Shown: positions 16,601-24,574 of the stretch, one piece after another
Position numbering within the stretch: the first letter of the stretch is position 1
Layout: each line of letters opens with the position of its first letter
NCBI RefSeq assembly: GCF_000757725.1
Contig: NZ_JJMU01000061.1
Coordinates: forward strand, 1 to 64,000
DNA from: Sphingobacterium deserti
Lineage (GTDB): Bacteria; Bacteroidota; Bacteroidia; Sphingobacteriales; Sphingobacteriaceae
DNA: 64,000 nt
Direction of reading: 5' to 3'
Position numbers and translations under genes: made by a program
The notes under the pieces: model-generated
Told to the model about the DNA's origin: nothing
Database searches by the model: none
The model's input: the letters and a program-made list of their open reading frames with translations, nothing else

Positions 16601-18463
16601 CTATTTCGCTGTTCCTAAGACCTTGTCAATGGTTTTAGCAATAATGTTCATGAGCATTATTGAGTTTGCAATATTTTCTCGACCGGTCCAAGATCCACTT
16701 CTTGGTATGTAATCGGGTGCGGCTGTTAATAGAAATGGGTTAGCGCCAGGTGTGTGCGTCGGATAGTACTTTTGCATTCCTTCACTGGAAATAAAGTAAA
16801 ATTCCCGATATTTGGCCTTCCAGGCGACAGCTACGTTGGAATTTGCTGTGCTAAGAGCCAACACTTCTGCGTCATTGCCAAGATTACTTATGCCGTATCC
16901 ACTTGCCGGGTAATTTCCGAGGAAGGCGCCCCGTGCATCACCAAAGGTACCGTTCAAAATCGGGTGCTGTCCGAATGGTGAAGCGGTAACGGCACTGTAA
17001 AGGGTTGTGGTTGCTTGGCCACCAGCGTACTGACGCCAGACGATTGGCTCAACTGCGCCTAAATGATGGGTTCCCGTAGCATAGATTACTGTTCCTCCAG
17101 CTTCAATGTATGCTAACAATTTATTTGCATCAGCGGCAGTTGAAGGTGCGCCGCCATAGCCAACAAACACTATTTTATAGTTTTGTAAATCGTTAAACGC
17201 ATTGAGAGGTGAAGGTCTATTTTGAATGTTCCACGCAAAATTCGTTGTAGGGTAGGTGCCATTAGGTCCGAAGTTCTTTTCGCTATTCATAGCGTACCAA
17301 GCACCGGAATAATTATGTGCTCCGGGCGCAGCGGTGGGCGCTAATGTATAGTGGGGCAATCCAACGGAAAGTACCCTAAACTTGTCGCCGGAGATATCGC
17401 GCACAGGCTCTATCTTAATCCGTGCTACATTCTGTTGTCCTTGTTCTGGATTCATTTCCCAGTTGTGGATGGAGGGGGAACTTAAGGATCTGATCTCATT
17501 CGTGCCAGTGCGAATATTGAGCGAATTTAGTGTTACTGAGAAGCCGGTGATGGGCTTAAATTTTGAGGTATAATAGTTTGCCACGCTAACTGATTCCTCT
17601 TCGGTAGAAACGAAAGTCATAGCGGGGTCGATTGAAATTTGTGTGTTATCATTGACAAATTCCCCAGTCTTGATATTTAATGTATTTTTACAAAAATAGG
17701 TGTTCCGTCCGAGGGATGCGCTAAGAGACATAATCTTTGCGGGATACTCTTTTACACTTACGTGCACAGAAACGTTAGCCAACTTATGCTGTAGCAATAC
17801 GTTTATAGGCATAACGACTTCTTTTTCGTCACCACTATAGCCTGGTACCACTTCCGTTGTGCCTTTTGCATGTAGCAAGTCTTTGAGTCCGGTAGTCGGA
17901 GTGATGAAATCCTGTGATTCACCCGGATCATTCTCATCATTGTACGAGAAAACCGCCCAGTCGTAACTCTTTCCTTTTTCGACATCAATAAGCAGTTTTT
18001 TTCCTGCTATTCCTAAACTTGTAGATACAAACTTAGAAGGCGTGGTGGATCGGTCGTACAGTACAACACGGTATTTTATACCGTCTTTTAGGATAGTGCT
18101 TGAAGGACTTGTTTGAGTGCCTGACATTCTCGAAGAAAGTTTATTACTCACCACCGATTTTGGATCAATCAAGGCAGACATAGGCGCTGTGCTCAGCGAT
18201 GTAGTAATCCGAAATGCACCGTCCTCCGTAAATTGATGTTGCTCGTTTTCTTCATGTTTATATGTCGTGGTAGCGCCAAAACTCGATGCCCTAAGGTTGG
18301 ATGTTTTGTTGGTTGCGGAGCCGGTTTGTTCAGAAATGAGAAACATAAGCTGAGCGTCTTTGCTGGCATTTTGCATGTTTAAGTTTTCTTTTGTGCAAGA
18401 TGCAGCGACAAGTAAGATTAGAAAGGCTAAAGCACTTACTATTTTTGATTTACAATTAAGCAT
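16601..18463 (-). CDS. fimbrillin-like surface lipoprotein (tandem paralogue 3)
   Basis: 620 residues, lipobox LLVAASC (Cys 23) followed by TKE. It has the same arrangement as the other two copies: fimbrillin-type N-terminal and middle part, then a second domain beginning ISGDKFRVLSVG with KIVFVGYGGAPSTAADANKL. It follows the small TPEVEDW protein gene (18490-18735) by 26 bp, matching the 23-bp gap in the locus at 8137-10253. Stretches of DNA coding for the N-terminal half are near-identical to those in 14609-16453, pointing to recent duplication or gene conversion. Confidence 0.8.
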   Translation of the reverse strand: MLNCKSKIVSALAFLILLVAASCTKENLNMQNASKDAQLMFLISEQTGSATNKTSNLRASSFGATTTYKHEENEQHQFTEDGAFRITTSLSTAPMSALIDPKSVVSNKLSSRMSGTQTSPSSTILKDGIKYRVVLYDRSTTPSKFVSTSLGIAGKKLLIDVEKGKSYDWAVFSYNDENDPGESQDFITPTTGLKDLLHAKGTTEVVPGYSGDEKEVVMPINVLLQHKLANVSVHVSVKEYPAKIMSLSASLGRNTYFCKNTLNIKTGEFVNDNTQISIDPAMTFVSTEEESVSVANYYTSKFKPITGFSVTLNSLNIRTGTNEIRSLSSPSIHNWEMNPEQGQQNVARIKIEPVRDISGDKFRVLSVGLPHYTLAPTAAPGAHNYSGAWYAMNSEKNFGPNGTYPTTNFAWNIQNRPSPLNAFNDLQNYKIVFVGYGGAPSTAADANKLLAYIEAGGTVIYATGTHHLGAVEPIVWRQYAGGQATTTLYSAVTASPFGQHPILNGTFGDARGAFLGNYPASGYGISNLGNDAEVLALSTANSNVAVAWKAKYREFYFISSEGMQKYYPTHTPGANPFLLTAAPDYIPRSGSWTGRENIANSIMLMNIIAKTIDKVLGTAK

Positions 18464-18489
18464 AATTATATCAGGTTTTACGAATGGTA

Positions 18490-18735
18490 TTAGAGAAAAA
18501 TCTGTTGTTCAGATTCTGTAACGCGCCAGTCTTCTACTTCTGGGGTGAAGTTATTACCTTCGCTACCGATCTGTATTCTTGCTCCAGATGTTGCTGCTAT
18601 TCCACCCTCCATTTGGATAATATCCACGTCTATCGCGGGCGGAACATACTCCAATTTGATTTTGGACGCATTTTCCGCAGTGGTTTTGCTGTGTGTGTCT
18701 TGGTGATAATCCCTCGTGCTTTTCATTTCCATCAT
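18490..18735 (-). CDS. small TPEVEDW-motif protein upstream of fimbrillin-like lipoprotein
   Basis: 81 residues from the ATG at 18735 (tandem ATG ATG; another at codon 4). Residues 25-81 align with the 92-residue protein at 8137: KIKLEYVPPAIDVDIIQMEG, GIAATSGARIQIGS, TPEVEDW, then QIFL at the end. The N-terminal 24 residues are different and hydrophilic. It has no signal peptide and no Cys. It is first in a minus-strand unit with the lipoprotein gene 16601-18463. Function unknown; conservation of the tail in two copies shows it is a real gene. Confidence 0.75.
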   Translation of the reverse strand: MMEMKSTRDYHQDTHSKTTAENASKIKLEYVPPAIDVDIIQMEGGIAATSGARIQIGSEGNNFTPEVEDWRVTESEQQIFL

Positions 18736-19220
18736 ACTTGTGCTTTACGCGTTTTTATTAATCTATAATGAGCCTATTTTAAGCTTTTAAATAACTTGTG
18801 CTACGCAATCTGATTATGTATTATCAGTATGCTTCATATTTTCTGCAACAAAAATCCAATTTTTATTTGGTTAAAAAATAGATTTTGTTTTCTTTGAAAA
18901 TAATTGTAGATGGTTGTTTACAGTGGTTGTTTTTCATATTAAGAATACTAAAACGGTTATGCAGCTTCGATTGGTATCCATTATTTCAAATATTAAGGTA
19001 GTTATATTCTTATAGGTAATAATTGTTGTAATTTACCGAGGTCCTGCTTTATCATTGAGTATTTTGGTGTATAAATGCTAAACTTGAAGGTTTGTAAATA
19101 GGGTTATAGAATTGTATTAGTGCGCCTATGACAGGTTTGTCACCGCGGTATTATTCGTAGCAAAAATATTACTCCATTTTCTAATGAAAGTAAAAACGCA
19201 AAAAGTCTATCAGTCAGGTC
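18736..19220. other. AT-rich intergenic region, nothing recognised
   Basis: 485 bp between the small-protein gene and the PLP enzyme gene. AT-rich with no coding-like frame, hairpin-terminator or RNA gene that I can support. The part near 18736-18850 must hold the promoter of the small-protein/lipoprotein unit. Confidence 0.5.
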
Positions 19221-20108
19221 TTAAAATCTGTCTAACATGCCTAATAAACCAGTAAGTCCACCAGTATGCAAAATGAGAATTTTAGATCCGGAAGGGATTT
19301 GATCTTTCGCCAGTAAGTCGTGTAGCGCAAAAACAAGCTTTCCAGTGTAGGTTGGTTCGAGCAATACTCCGGTTTGCTGCGTGAAGTCTTTAACGAAGCT
19401 TATAAGAGAGGGGGTGGTTTTGGCATAGCCACCACAGTGATAAGCGGTATGGAGCTGCAGATTCTCTTGTCCGTTCGGTAGTAATTTCGCTATTTCTTCG
19501 CCGATAAAGGAGCCGCCTTTTAAAACAGGGACAGCGTGCACGATGCTGGTCAATCGGTTTTTGTTGATCCCGTGGAGAAGTCCGGCTGCTGTTGTACCAG
19601 TCCCACAGGCGCAAAATATATGCTCGTAATATTCGTTTAGTTCGTCGATGACCTCGCTGCATCCCATCATGCCATGCGGACCGTATCCCCCTTCATCAAT
19701 AAAATAAGCATTGCTGTCCTTCGCGAAGTACTCCTCAAAAAGCGTTTCCTTTTCTTTATAGCGTTGCCGGTCCGTAAATTTTAGCTGCATGCCAAATAGC
19801 TTGCACAATTTTAACACGGGGTTGTCAACTTCTTCGCCTCGCACGAAGGCGAATGTTTTAAAGCCAAACTTAGCGCCTGCACAAGCGGTAGCAAGGAGGT
19901 GATTAGACCAGGCACCACCGAATGTAACTAATAGGGTTCGGTCTTGCTGTATGGCCTGGTTAAGGGTATATTTCAGTTTTCGCCATTTGTTTCCTGATAT
20001 ATATGGATGTATTAGATCGTCGCGTTTGACGAAAACACGCACATTCTTTTCGGTATATAAAGGAAGCCTGATTTCTTCTACCGGGCTATGTACATCAAAT
20101 CTTAACAT
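19221..20108 (-). CDS. PLP-dependent ACC deaminase/D-cysteine desulfhydrase-family protein
   Basis: 295 residues of the tryptophan-synthase-beta-like PLP fold. The PLP lysine is expected in SGNKWRKL (Lys 41); VTFGGAWSNHLLATA forms the phosphate/substrate-binding part and CGTGTTAAGL the PLP-phosphate loop. Members cleave 1-aminocyclopropane-1-carboxylate or D-cysteine to an oxo acid and ammonia (with H2S for cysteine). The exact substrate cannot be told by eye; at just under 300 residues it is shorter than many family members but all core motifs are present. It is divergent from the pseudouridine synthase; a -7 box TAACTTTG lies at 20126-20119 on its strand. Confidence 0.85.
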   Translation of the reverse strand: MLRFDVHSPVEEIRLPLYTEKNVRVFVKRDDLIHPYISGNKWRKLKYTLNQAIQQDRTLLVTFGGAWSNHLLATACAGAKFGFKTFAFVRGEEVDNPVLKLCKLFGMQLKFTDRQRYKEKETLFEEYFAKDSNAYFIDEGGYGPHGMMGCSEVIDELNEYYEHIFCACGTGTTAAGLLHGINKNRLTSIVHAVPVLKGGSFIGEEIAKLLPNGQENLQLHTAYHCGGYAKTTPSLISFVKDFTQQTGVLLEPTYTGKLVFALHDLLAKDQIPSGSKILILHTGGLTGLLGMLDRF

Positions 20109-20159
20109 ATTACGCTGCCAAAGTTAGTAGATTTTAAAGGATTTCGATACTTTTGCGTG

Positions 20160-21200
20160 ATGGCAGAAGAATTGGATTTTCAGGATCAGGAAGAACAGGA
20201 ACTTTTTGAACATTTACGTATCGAGGCGGATAAAGGTCAGGCCCAGCTTCGGTTGGATAAATTTCTGATGAACAGGGTGGAAAACACATCCAGGAACCGT
20301 ATTCAAAATGCTATAGCTGCGGACTCCGTGTTGGTTAACGGTAAGATTGTCAAAGCCAGCTACAAGGTGAAACCGCTCGACGTGGTCACCGTGGTATTGC
20401 CCGATCCACCGCGCGATACGGAAGTGTACCCAGAAAATATCCCCTTATCAATCTTGTATGAGGATGTCGATGTGCTGCTGGTGAATAAGGAAGCCGGCAT
20501 GGTTGTGCATCCGGGCTATAATAATTACACCGGTACGCTGGTGAACGCGTTAACATACCACTTAAACCAATTGCCTACGATGCCGGGAAACACCGGGCGC
20601 CCGGGCTTGGTACATCGCATTGATAAAGATACATCCGGTCTATTGGTCATCGCTAAGAATGAATGGGCAATGACATTCTTGGCTAAGCAATTTTTCGAGC
20701 ACTCCATTCAGCGGAAATATGTAGCACTGGTATGGGGGGATATAGTCGAAGATGGTACCGTAAAGGGTTACATCGGACGTCATTTGAAAGACCGCCGCGT
20801 AATGGATATGTATGATAGCGAAGAAAAAGGAAAATGGTCGGTTACACATTACCATGTACTGGAGCGCCTGGGCTACGTCACGCTGATAGAATGCGAGCTG
20901 GAAACTGGGCGTACGCACCAAATACGCACGCATATGAAGTCGATTGGGCATCCCATTTTTTCTGATGAGCTCTACGGCGGTAGTAAGATATTAAAGGGCA
21001 CAGTTTTTAATAAATATAAGCAGTTTGTAAACAACTGTTTTGCGATCTTGCCGCGGCAGGCTCTACATGCCCGATCATTGGGTTTCATACATCCGCAAAC
21101 AAAAGAAATGGTAAACTTTGAAGTGCCATTACCAGATGATTTTCAGCAAGCGCTGGATAAATGGCGATCCTATGCCACAAATATGGATGAGCAAGCTTAA
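20160..21200 (+). CDS. RluA/RluD-family 23S rRNA pseudouridine synthase
   Basis: 346 residues from ATG 20160 (a GTG at 20157 just precedes it). An S4 RNA-binding domain (QLRLDKFLMNRVENTSRNRI) is followed by the synthase domain with the family motif HRIDKDTSGLLVIAKN; the catalytic Asp is in RID (about residue 155). LETGRTHQIRTHMKSIGHPI is the other conserved block. It isomerises uridines in rRNA, most likely the RluD sites in helix 69, an inference from overall similarity. A possible -7 element TACTTTTG lies at 20148-20155, giving a near leaderless mRNA. The class IV aminotransferase starts 14 bp later, so they are probably cotranscribed. Confidence 0.9.
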   Translation: MAEELDFQDQEEQELFEHLRIEADKGQAQLRLDKFLMNRVENTSRNRIQNAIAADSVLVNGKIVKASYKVKPLDVVTVVLPDPPRDTEVYPENIPLSILYEDVDVLLVNKEAGMVVHPGYNNYTGTLVNALTYHLNQLPTMPGNTGRPGLVHRIDKDTSGLLVIAKNEWAMTFLAKQFFEHSIQRKYVALVWGDIVEDGTVKGYIGRHLKDRRVMDMYDSEEKGKWSVTHYHVLERLGYVTLIECELETGRTHQIRTHMKSIGHPIFSDELYGGSKILKGTVFNKYKQFVNNCFAILPRQALHARSLGFIHPQTKEMVNFEVPLPDDFQQALDKWRSYATNMDEQA

Positions 21201-21214
21201 CTCCTATTAAATTT

Positions 21215-22069
21215 ATGTCAGTACATTATATCAATTTCGACGGTCAGATCATTCCAGAAAGTCAGCCTATAGCTGGCGCTGATAGTAGGGCACTGCGCTA
21301 CGGCGATGGACTTTTCGAAACTATGCTGTGGAAAGACGGCGATATCCGTTTCCTGGATCTGCATGCCGACCGCTTGCAGCGCGCTATGCAAACTATACAA
21401 CTGGAGGAAGCATCTAAGTTTGACGTCTTCTTTATACGTTCAAAAACGGAAGAGCTGATCCGTAAAAATAACATGCTCGGACAGCAGGCACGCGTACGGT
21501 TGATCGTGTATCGTGCTGGTGGCGGGCTCTACGCCCCGGAAACAAATCGTCCCGTCTATTGCCTGCAGGTATCGCGTATACAAACGTCCTTAAGGGATAA
21601 AAAATTAGGCTTGATTGTGGATTTGTATACCGAATTTAAAAAGCCATTTAGCGATCTCTCGCATCTTAAATCAAACAATGCGTTGGTTTATGTATTGGCA
21701 GGTCTTTACAAGAAGAAATTCGCTTATGACGAAGTGTTTTTGCTGAATCAGGAAGGTTTTCTTTGCGAGGGGCTTAGCTCCAATATCTTTGTGTATTACG
21801 AGAAAGTGCTTTACACACCCGCTTTAACGGAAGGTTGTGTAGCAGGTATTATGCGTAAAGTAGTGATGGACATGGCGGAGCATGAAAATATTCCCGTGGT
21901 GGAAGCGCAGATAAGTTCGGAGATCATGAAGCAGGCCGATGAAATTTTCTGCACCAATGCTACACAGGGTGTGCAGTGGGTAATGGGATACAAGCAAAAG
22001 CGTTATTTCAATAAGATATCAAGGATATTGCAAGATAAGTTGCAAAGTTGGTCTTATGAAGAGGAATAA
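21215..22069 (+). CDS. class IV aminotransferase (branched-chain / aminodeoxychorismate lyase-like)
   Basis: 284 residues with the fold-type IV PLP pattern: RALRYGDGLFETMLW near the N-terminus, the PLP lysine in SHLKSNNALVYVLA (Lys 152), and EGLSSNIFVYYEKVLYTPAL with a following GCVAGIMRKVV, which binds PLP phosphate. Members include 4-amino-4-deoxychorismate lyase (PabC), D-amino acid and branched-chain aminotransferases; at this length and with these motifs a PabC-like or general class IV role is possible, and I cannot decide. It is 14 bp behind the pseudouridine synthase gene. Confidence 0.85.
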   Translation: MSVHYINFDGQIIPESQPIAGADSRALRYGDGLFETMLWKDGDIRFLDLHADRLQRAMQTIQLEEASKFDVFFIRSKTEELIRKNNMLGQQARVRLIVYRAGGGLYAPETNRPVYCLQVSRIQTSLRDKKLGLIVDLYTEFKKPFSDLSHLKSNNALVYVLAGLYKKKFAYDEVFLLNQEGFLCEGLSSNIFVYYEKVLYTPALTEGCVAGIMRKVVMDMAEHENIPVVEAQISSEIMKQADEIFCTNATQGVQWVMGYKQKRYFNKISRILQDKLQSWSYEEE

Positions 22070-22225
22070 TTTTTTTGTAAAATAAAGATTTTTTGGCATG
22101 AGTAGTACTTGTAGTCAGTTTGTCTCATGAACAATCCTTCCGACGGATGCCGCGGCCACTTTTGTAGGCCAAAAGTAGCAAAAGCCCGTCGCTTGAAACC
22201 TTTGCAGGGAAGGTTTGTGCAATTC
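22070..22225. other. intergenic lead-in to composite repeats
   Basis: No gene. It contains short inverted elements: CTTTTGTAGGCCAAAAG-type dyads (about 22155-22181) and AAACCTT...AAGGTTT (22197-22217), which look like a degenerate interspersed repeat. Confidence 0.4.
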
Positions 22226-22841
22226 GAAGTAAAAAGTAAAAAGTAAAAGAATTTTATATACCGGACCAATTATACATACTAAGTACTAAAATCTAAATAC
22301 TCACCGATCACATCTCACTACCCACTACTCAATACTGAAGATTGCCGCGTCGTCGTGCCTCCTCCTTGCATTTGAAAGTAAAAATTAAAAATTAAAATAA
22401 TTTTATATACAGTACCAATTCTACCATACTAAGTACTAAAATCTAAATACTCTCTGTTCAGGTCTCACTACGCAATACTCACTACGCAATACGCGTCATT
22501 GCCGCGCCGTCGTACCTCCGGTTCGCATTTGAAATTAAAAATTAAAAATTAAAAATTAAAATAATTTTATATACAGTACCAATTCTACCATACTAAGTAC
22601 TAAAATCTAAATACCCCAGATCACATCTCATTACGCACTACGCATTACGCGAATTTGCCGCGTCGTCGTGCCTCCTCCTCGCATTTGAAAGTAAAAAGTA
22701 AAAATTAAAAATTAAAAAGTCAAAACTAAAAGAATTTTATATGCGGTACCAATTCTACATACTAAGTACTAAAATCTAAATACTCCCTGTTCAGGTCTCA
22801 CTACGCAATACTCACTACGCATTACGCACTACTCACTCCCC
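22226..22841. repeat. four-copy composite intergenic repeat made of heptanucleotide runs
   Basis: Four imperfect units. Each has, in order: a run of AAAGTAA/ATTAAAA heptamers, an ATTTTATATAC...ACCAATTCTAC block, ACTAAGTACTAAAATCTAAA (starting 22278, 22428, 22592, 22761), a run of TCACTAC/GCAATAC-type heptamers, and a GC-rich link TTGCCGCGTCGTCGTGCCTCC then GCATTTGAAA. Spacing between units is 150, 164 and 169 bp. The last unit ends 1 bp before the stop codon of the permease gene. The TCACTAC heptamers also occur at 10858-10915. Confidence 0.85.
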
Positions 22842-22842
22842 C

Positions 22843-24267
22843 TTACTTCCTCCGATTTCTCTGTACCAACAGGTAACTGATGTAGAGCAAGATCAGCCAG
22901 ATGGGGATCAGCTCTACAGAGATTTTCAGTCCGGTAAACCACATCATAATAAGCACGCCGGAAAGAAAAAGTAAACAAATATAGTTGCTGAGCGGATAGA
23001 AAAGCGTAGGAAACAGCGAGCGCTCCTTTCTTTCGCCGAGCTTCCGTTTAAAAAAGATATGTGTAAGCGAAATCATAATCCAGTTGATCACTAAGGAAGA
23101 AACAACTAGACTCATTAAAACTTCCAACGCTTTTTCGGGCATAATCTTGTTGATAACAATGCAGATCGCTACCAAACCTGCGGAAACCAAAATAGCATTG
23201 ATAGGGGAGTAGTTTTTGTTGAGTTTGGTGAGGAACCGCGGAGCATTGCCTTGTTCGGCGAGGCCAAATAACATCCGAGAATTGCTGTACACGCAGCTGT
23301 TGTACACAGACAGTGCCGCTGTCAGAACAATGAGGTTCAATGCATTTGCGATGATGTTTGTAAAGAAATACGTCGATCCAAACAGCTCAAATTGCATACC
23401 TTTTAGACTCGCAAATACTTCGACAAATGGGCTTGTTTCCGGCGTGATATTCCGCCAAGGCATTAAGGAAAATAAAATGATTAAGGAACCAATATAGAAT
23501 ATCAATATCCGCCACAGCACCTGGTTTGTTGCCTTTGGAATGTTCTTCTCCGGGTTCTCCGCCTCTGCGGCAGTTATACCCACCAATTCCAAGCCTCCAA
23601 ATGAAAACATAATCATGACAAGCGCTGCCAGCAATCCCTGATAGGATCCATTTTCTGCCGTGCTTAGCCAACCTTTCGGAAAGAAGCCTCCATCGTTCGT
23701 CAGGTTATTCACACTAGCCTGCTCACCTGCATTACCGCTGATGAGAAGGTATATGCCGAAGATGATCATGGCGATAATGGCGACCACCTTGATAATGGAA
23801 AACCAAAACTCGGTTTCGCCATACACTTTCACAGAAGCAAGGTTCAGCGCATTGATCGCGAAAAAGAAAAATAAACTTGAAACCCAAAGAGGTACCTCGG
23901 GCCACCAAAACTGTACGTAATGGCCGATCGCCGTTAATTCGGCCATGCTCACCAGCAGATACAAAACCCAATAGTTCCACCCGGAGGCGTAGCCGGCAAA
24001 TGATCCCCAATATTTATTTGCGAAAAAGCTGAAGCTGCCCGATACGGGCTCCTGCACGACCATTTCGCCGAGTTGGCGCATGATAAAAAAAGCGATGATT
24101 CCTGCTATTGCATAGCCAAGGATTACAGAGGGGCCGGCAAGCACGGCTGCCTGTCCAATACCAAGAAACAGGCCGGTTCCTATTGCACCACCCAGTGCAA
24201 TCAGTTGTATATGTCTATTGCTGAGGCCCCGCTTTAATTTTTTGTTGTCTGTTGAATTCGTTTCCAA
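22843..24267 (-). CDS. APC-family amino acid permease
   Basis: 474 residues with about twelve hydrophobic segments and the amino acid-polyamine-cation transporter signature near the start (RHIQLIALGGAIGTGLFLG), as in the AroP/ProY/LysP/AnsP group. GGLELVGITAAEAENPEKNI is the conserved block between segments 6 and 7. It imports an amino acid by proton symport across the inner membrane; the substrate cannot be assigned. The C-terminus abuts the composite repeats; the upstream side faces the feo genes on the same strand, 145 bp away. Confidence 0.92.
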   Translation of the reverse strand: METNSTDNKKLKRGLSNRHIQLIALGGAIGTGLFLGIGQAAVLAGPSVILGYAIAGIIAFFIMRQLGEMVVQEPVSGSFSFFANKYWGSFAGYASGWNYWVLYLLVSMAELTAIGHYVQFWWPEVPLWVSSLFFFFAINALNLASVKVYGETEFWFSIIKVVAIIAMIIFGIYLLISGNAGEQASVNNLTNDGGFFPKGWLSTAENGSYQGLLAALVMIMFSFGGLELVGITAAEAENPEKNIPKATNQVLWRILIFYIGSLIILFSLMPWRNITPETSPFVEVFASLKGMQFELFGSTYFFTNIIANALNLIVLTAALSVYNSCVYSNSRMLFGLAEQGNAPRFLTKLNKNYSPINAILVSAGLVAICIVINKIMPEKALEVLMSLVVSSLVINWIMISLTHIFFKRKLGERKERSLFPTLFYPLSNYICLLFLSGVLIMMWFTGLKISVELIPIWLILLYISYLLVQRNRRK

Positions 24268-24412
24268 GATCTATATTCGTGTAGTGTATGAATAGGGATG
24301 GGTTGTATGTTATGATTAATAGTCGTATTGCCCCTCCTTTGTTCAGCGCGTTCCGGCGTCGAAAGTGAGCCCACCAACCTATTCAGGCCGTAAATATAGC
24401 AAAAGTATCAGA

Positions 24413-24568
24413 TTAACTACCTCCTGATCCCGATTCGCTCATGGAGCAGCCGCAACCCTTGGCACAGCCGCCCTTTTTCTTTTTAGCCGGCATAAAGCGT
24501 TTCACCATGTAAATTAGGGCCACAATAAATACAACGGCTATAATACTATATTGAATGATTAAATCCAT
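24413..24568 (-). CDS. FeoB-associated Cys-rich membrane protein
   Basis: A 51-residue protein: one membrane helix (LIIQYSIIAVVFIVALIYMV) followed by a Lys patch and a Cys cluster (GGCAKGCGCS), then a Ser/Gly tail. This is the layout of the small FeoB-associated Cys-rich proteins found after feoB in many Bacteroidota and Firmicutes. Its role in ferrous iron uptake is not settled; metal binding by the Cys cluster is inferred. It starts 6 bp after the feoB stop on the same strand, so it is the third gene of the feo operon. Confidence 0.85.
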   Translation of the reverse strand: MDLIIQYSIIAVVFIVALIYMVKRFMPAKKKKGGCAKGCGCSMSESGSGGS

Positions 24569-24574
24569 ACCTTT

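Noticed and set aside
8137..18735. Mobile element or genomic island carrying the pst operon
   Set aside because: No integrase, transposase, tRNA attachment site or terminal direct repeats were found at the edges.
22226..22841. CRISPR array resembling spaced direct repeats
   Set aside because: Unit spacing (150-169 bp) is far too long, the repeated parts are low-complexity heptamers, the spacers are also repeated, and no cas gene is nearby.
23732..24010. Minus-strand ORF rich in Arg/His inside the permease gene
   Set aside because: Out-of-frame shadow of the APC permease, whose own frame is continuous and has clear membrane segments.
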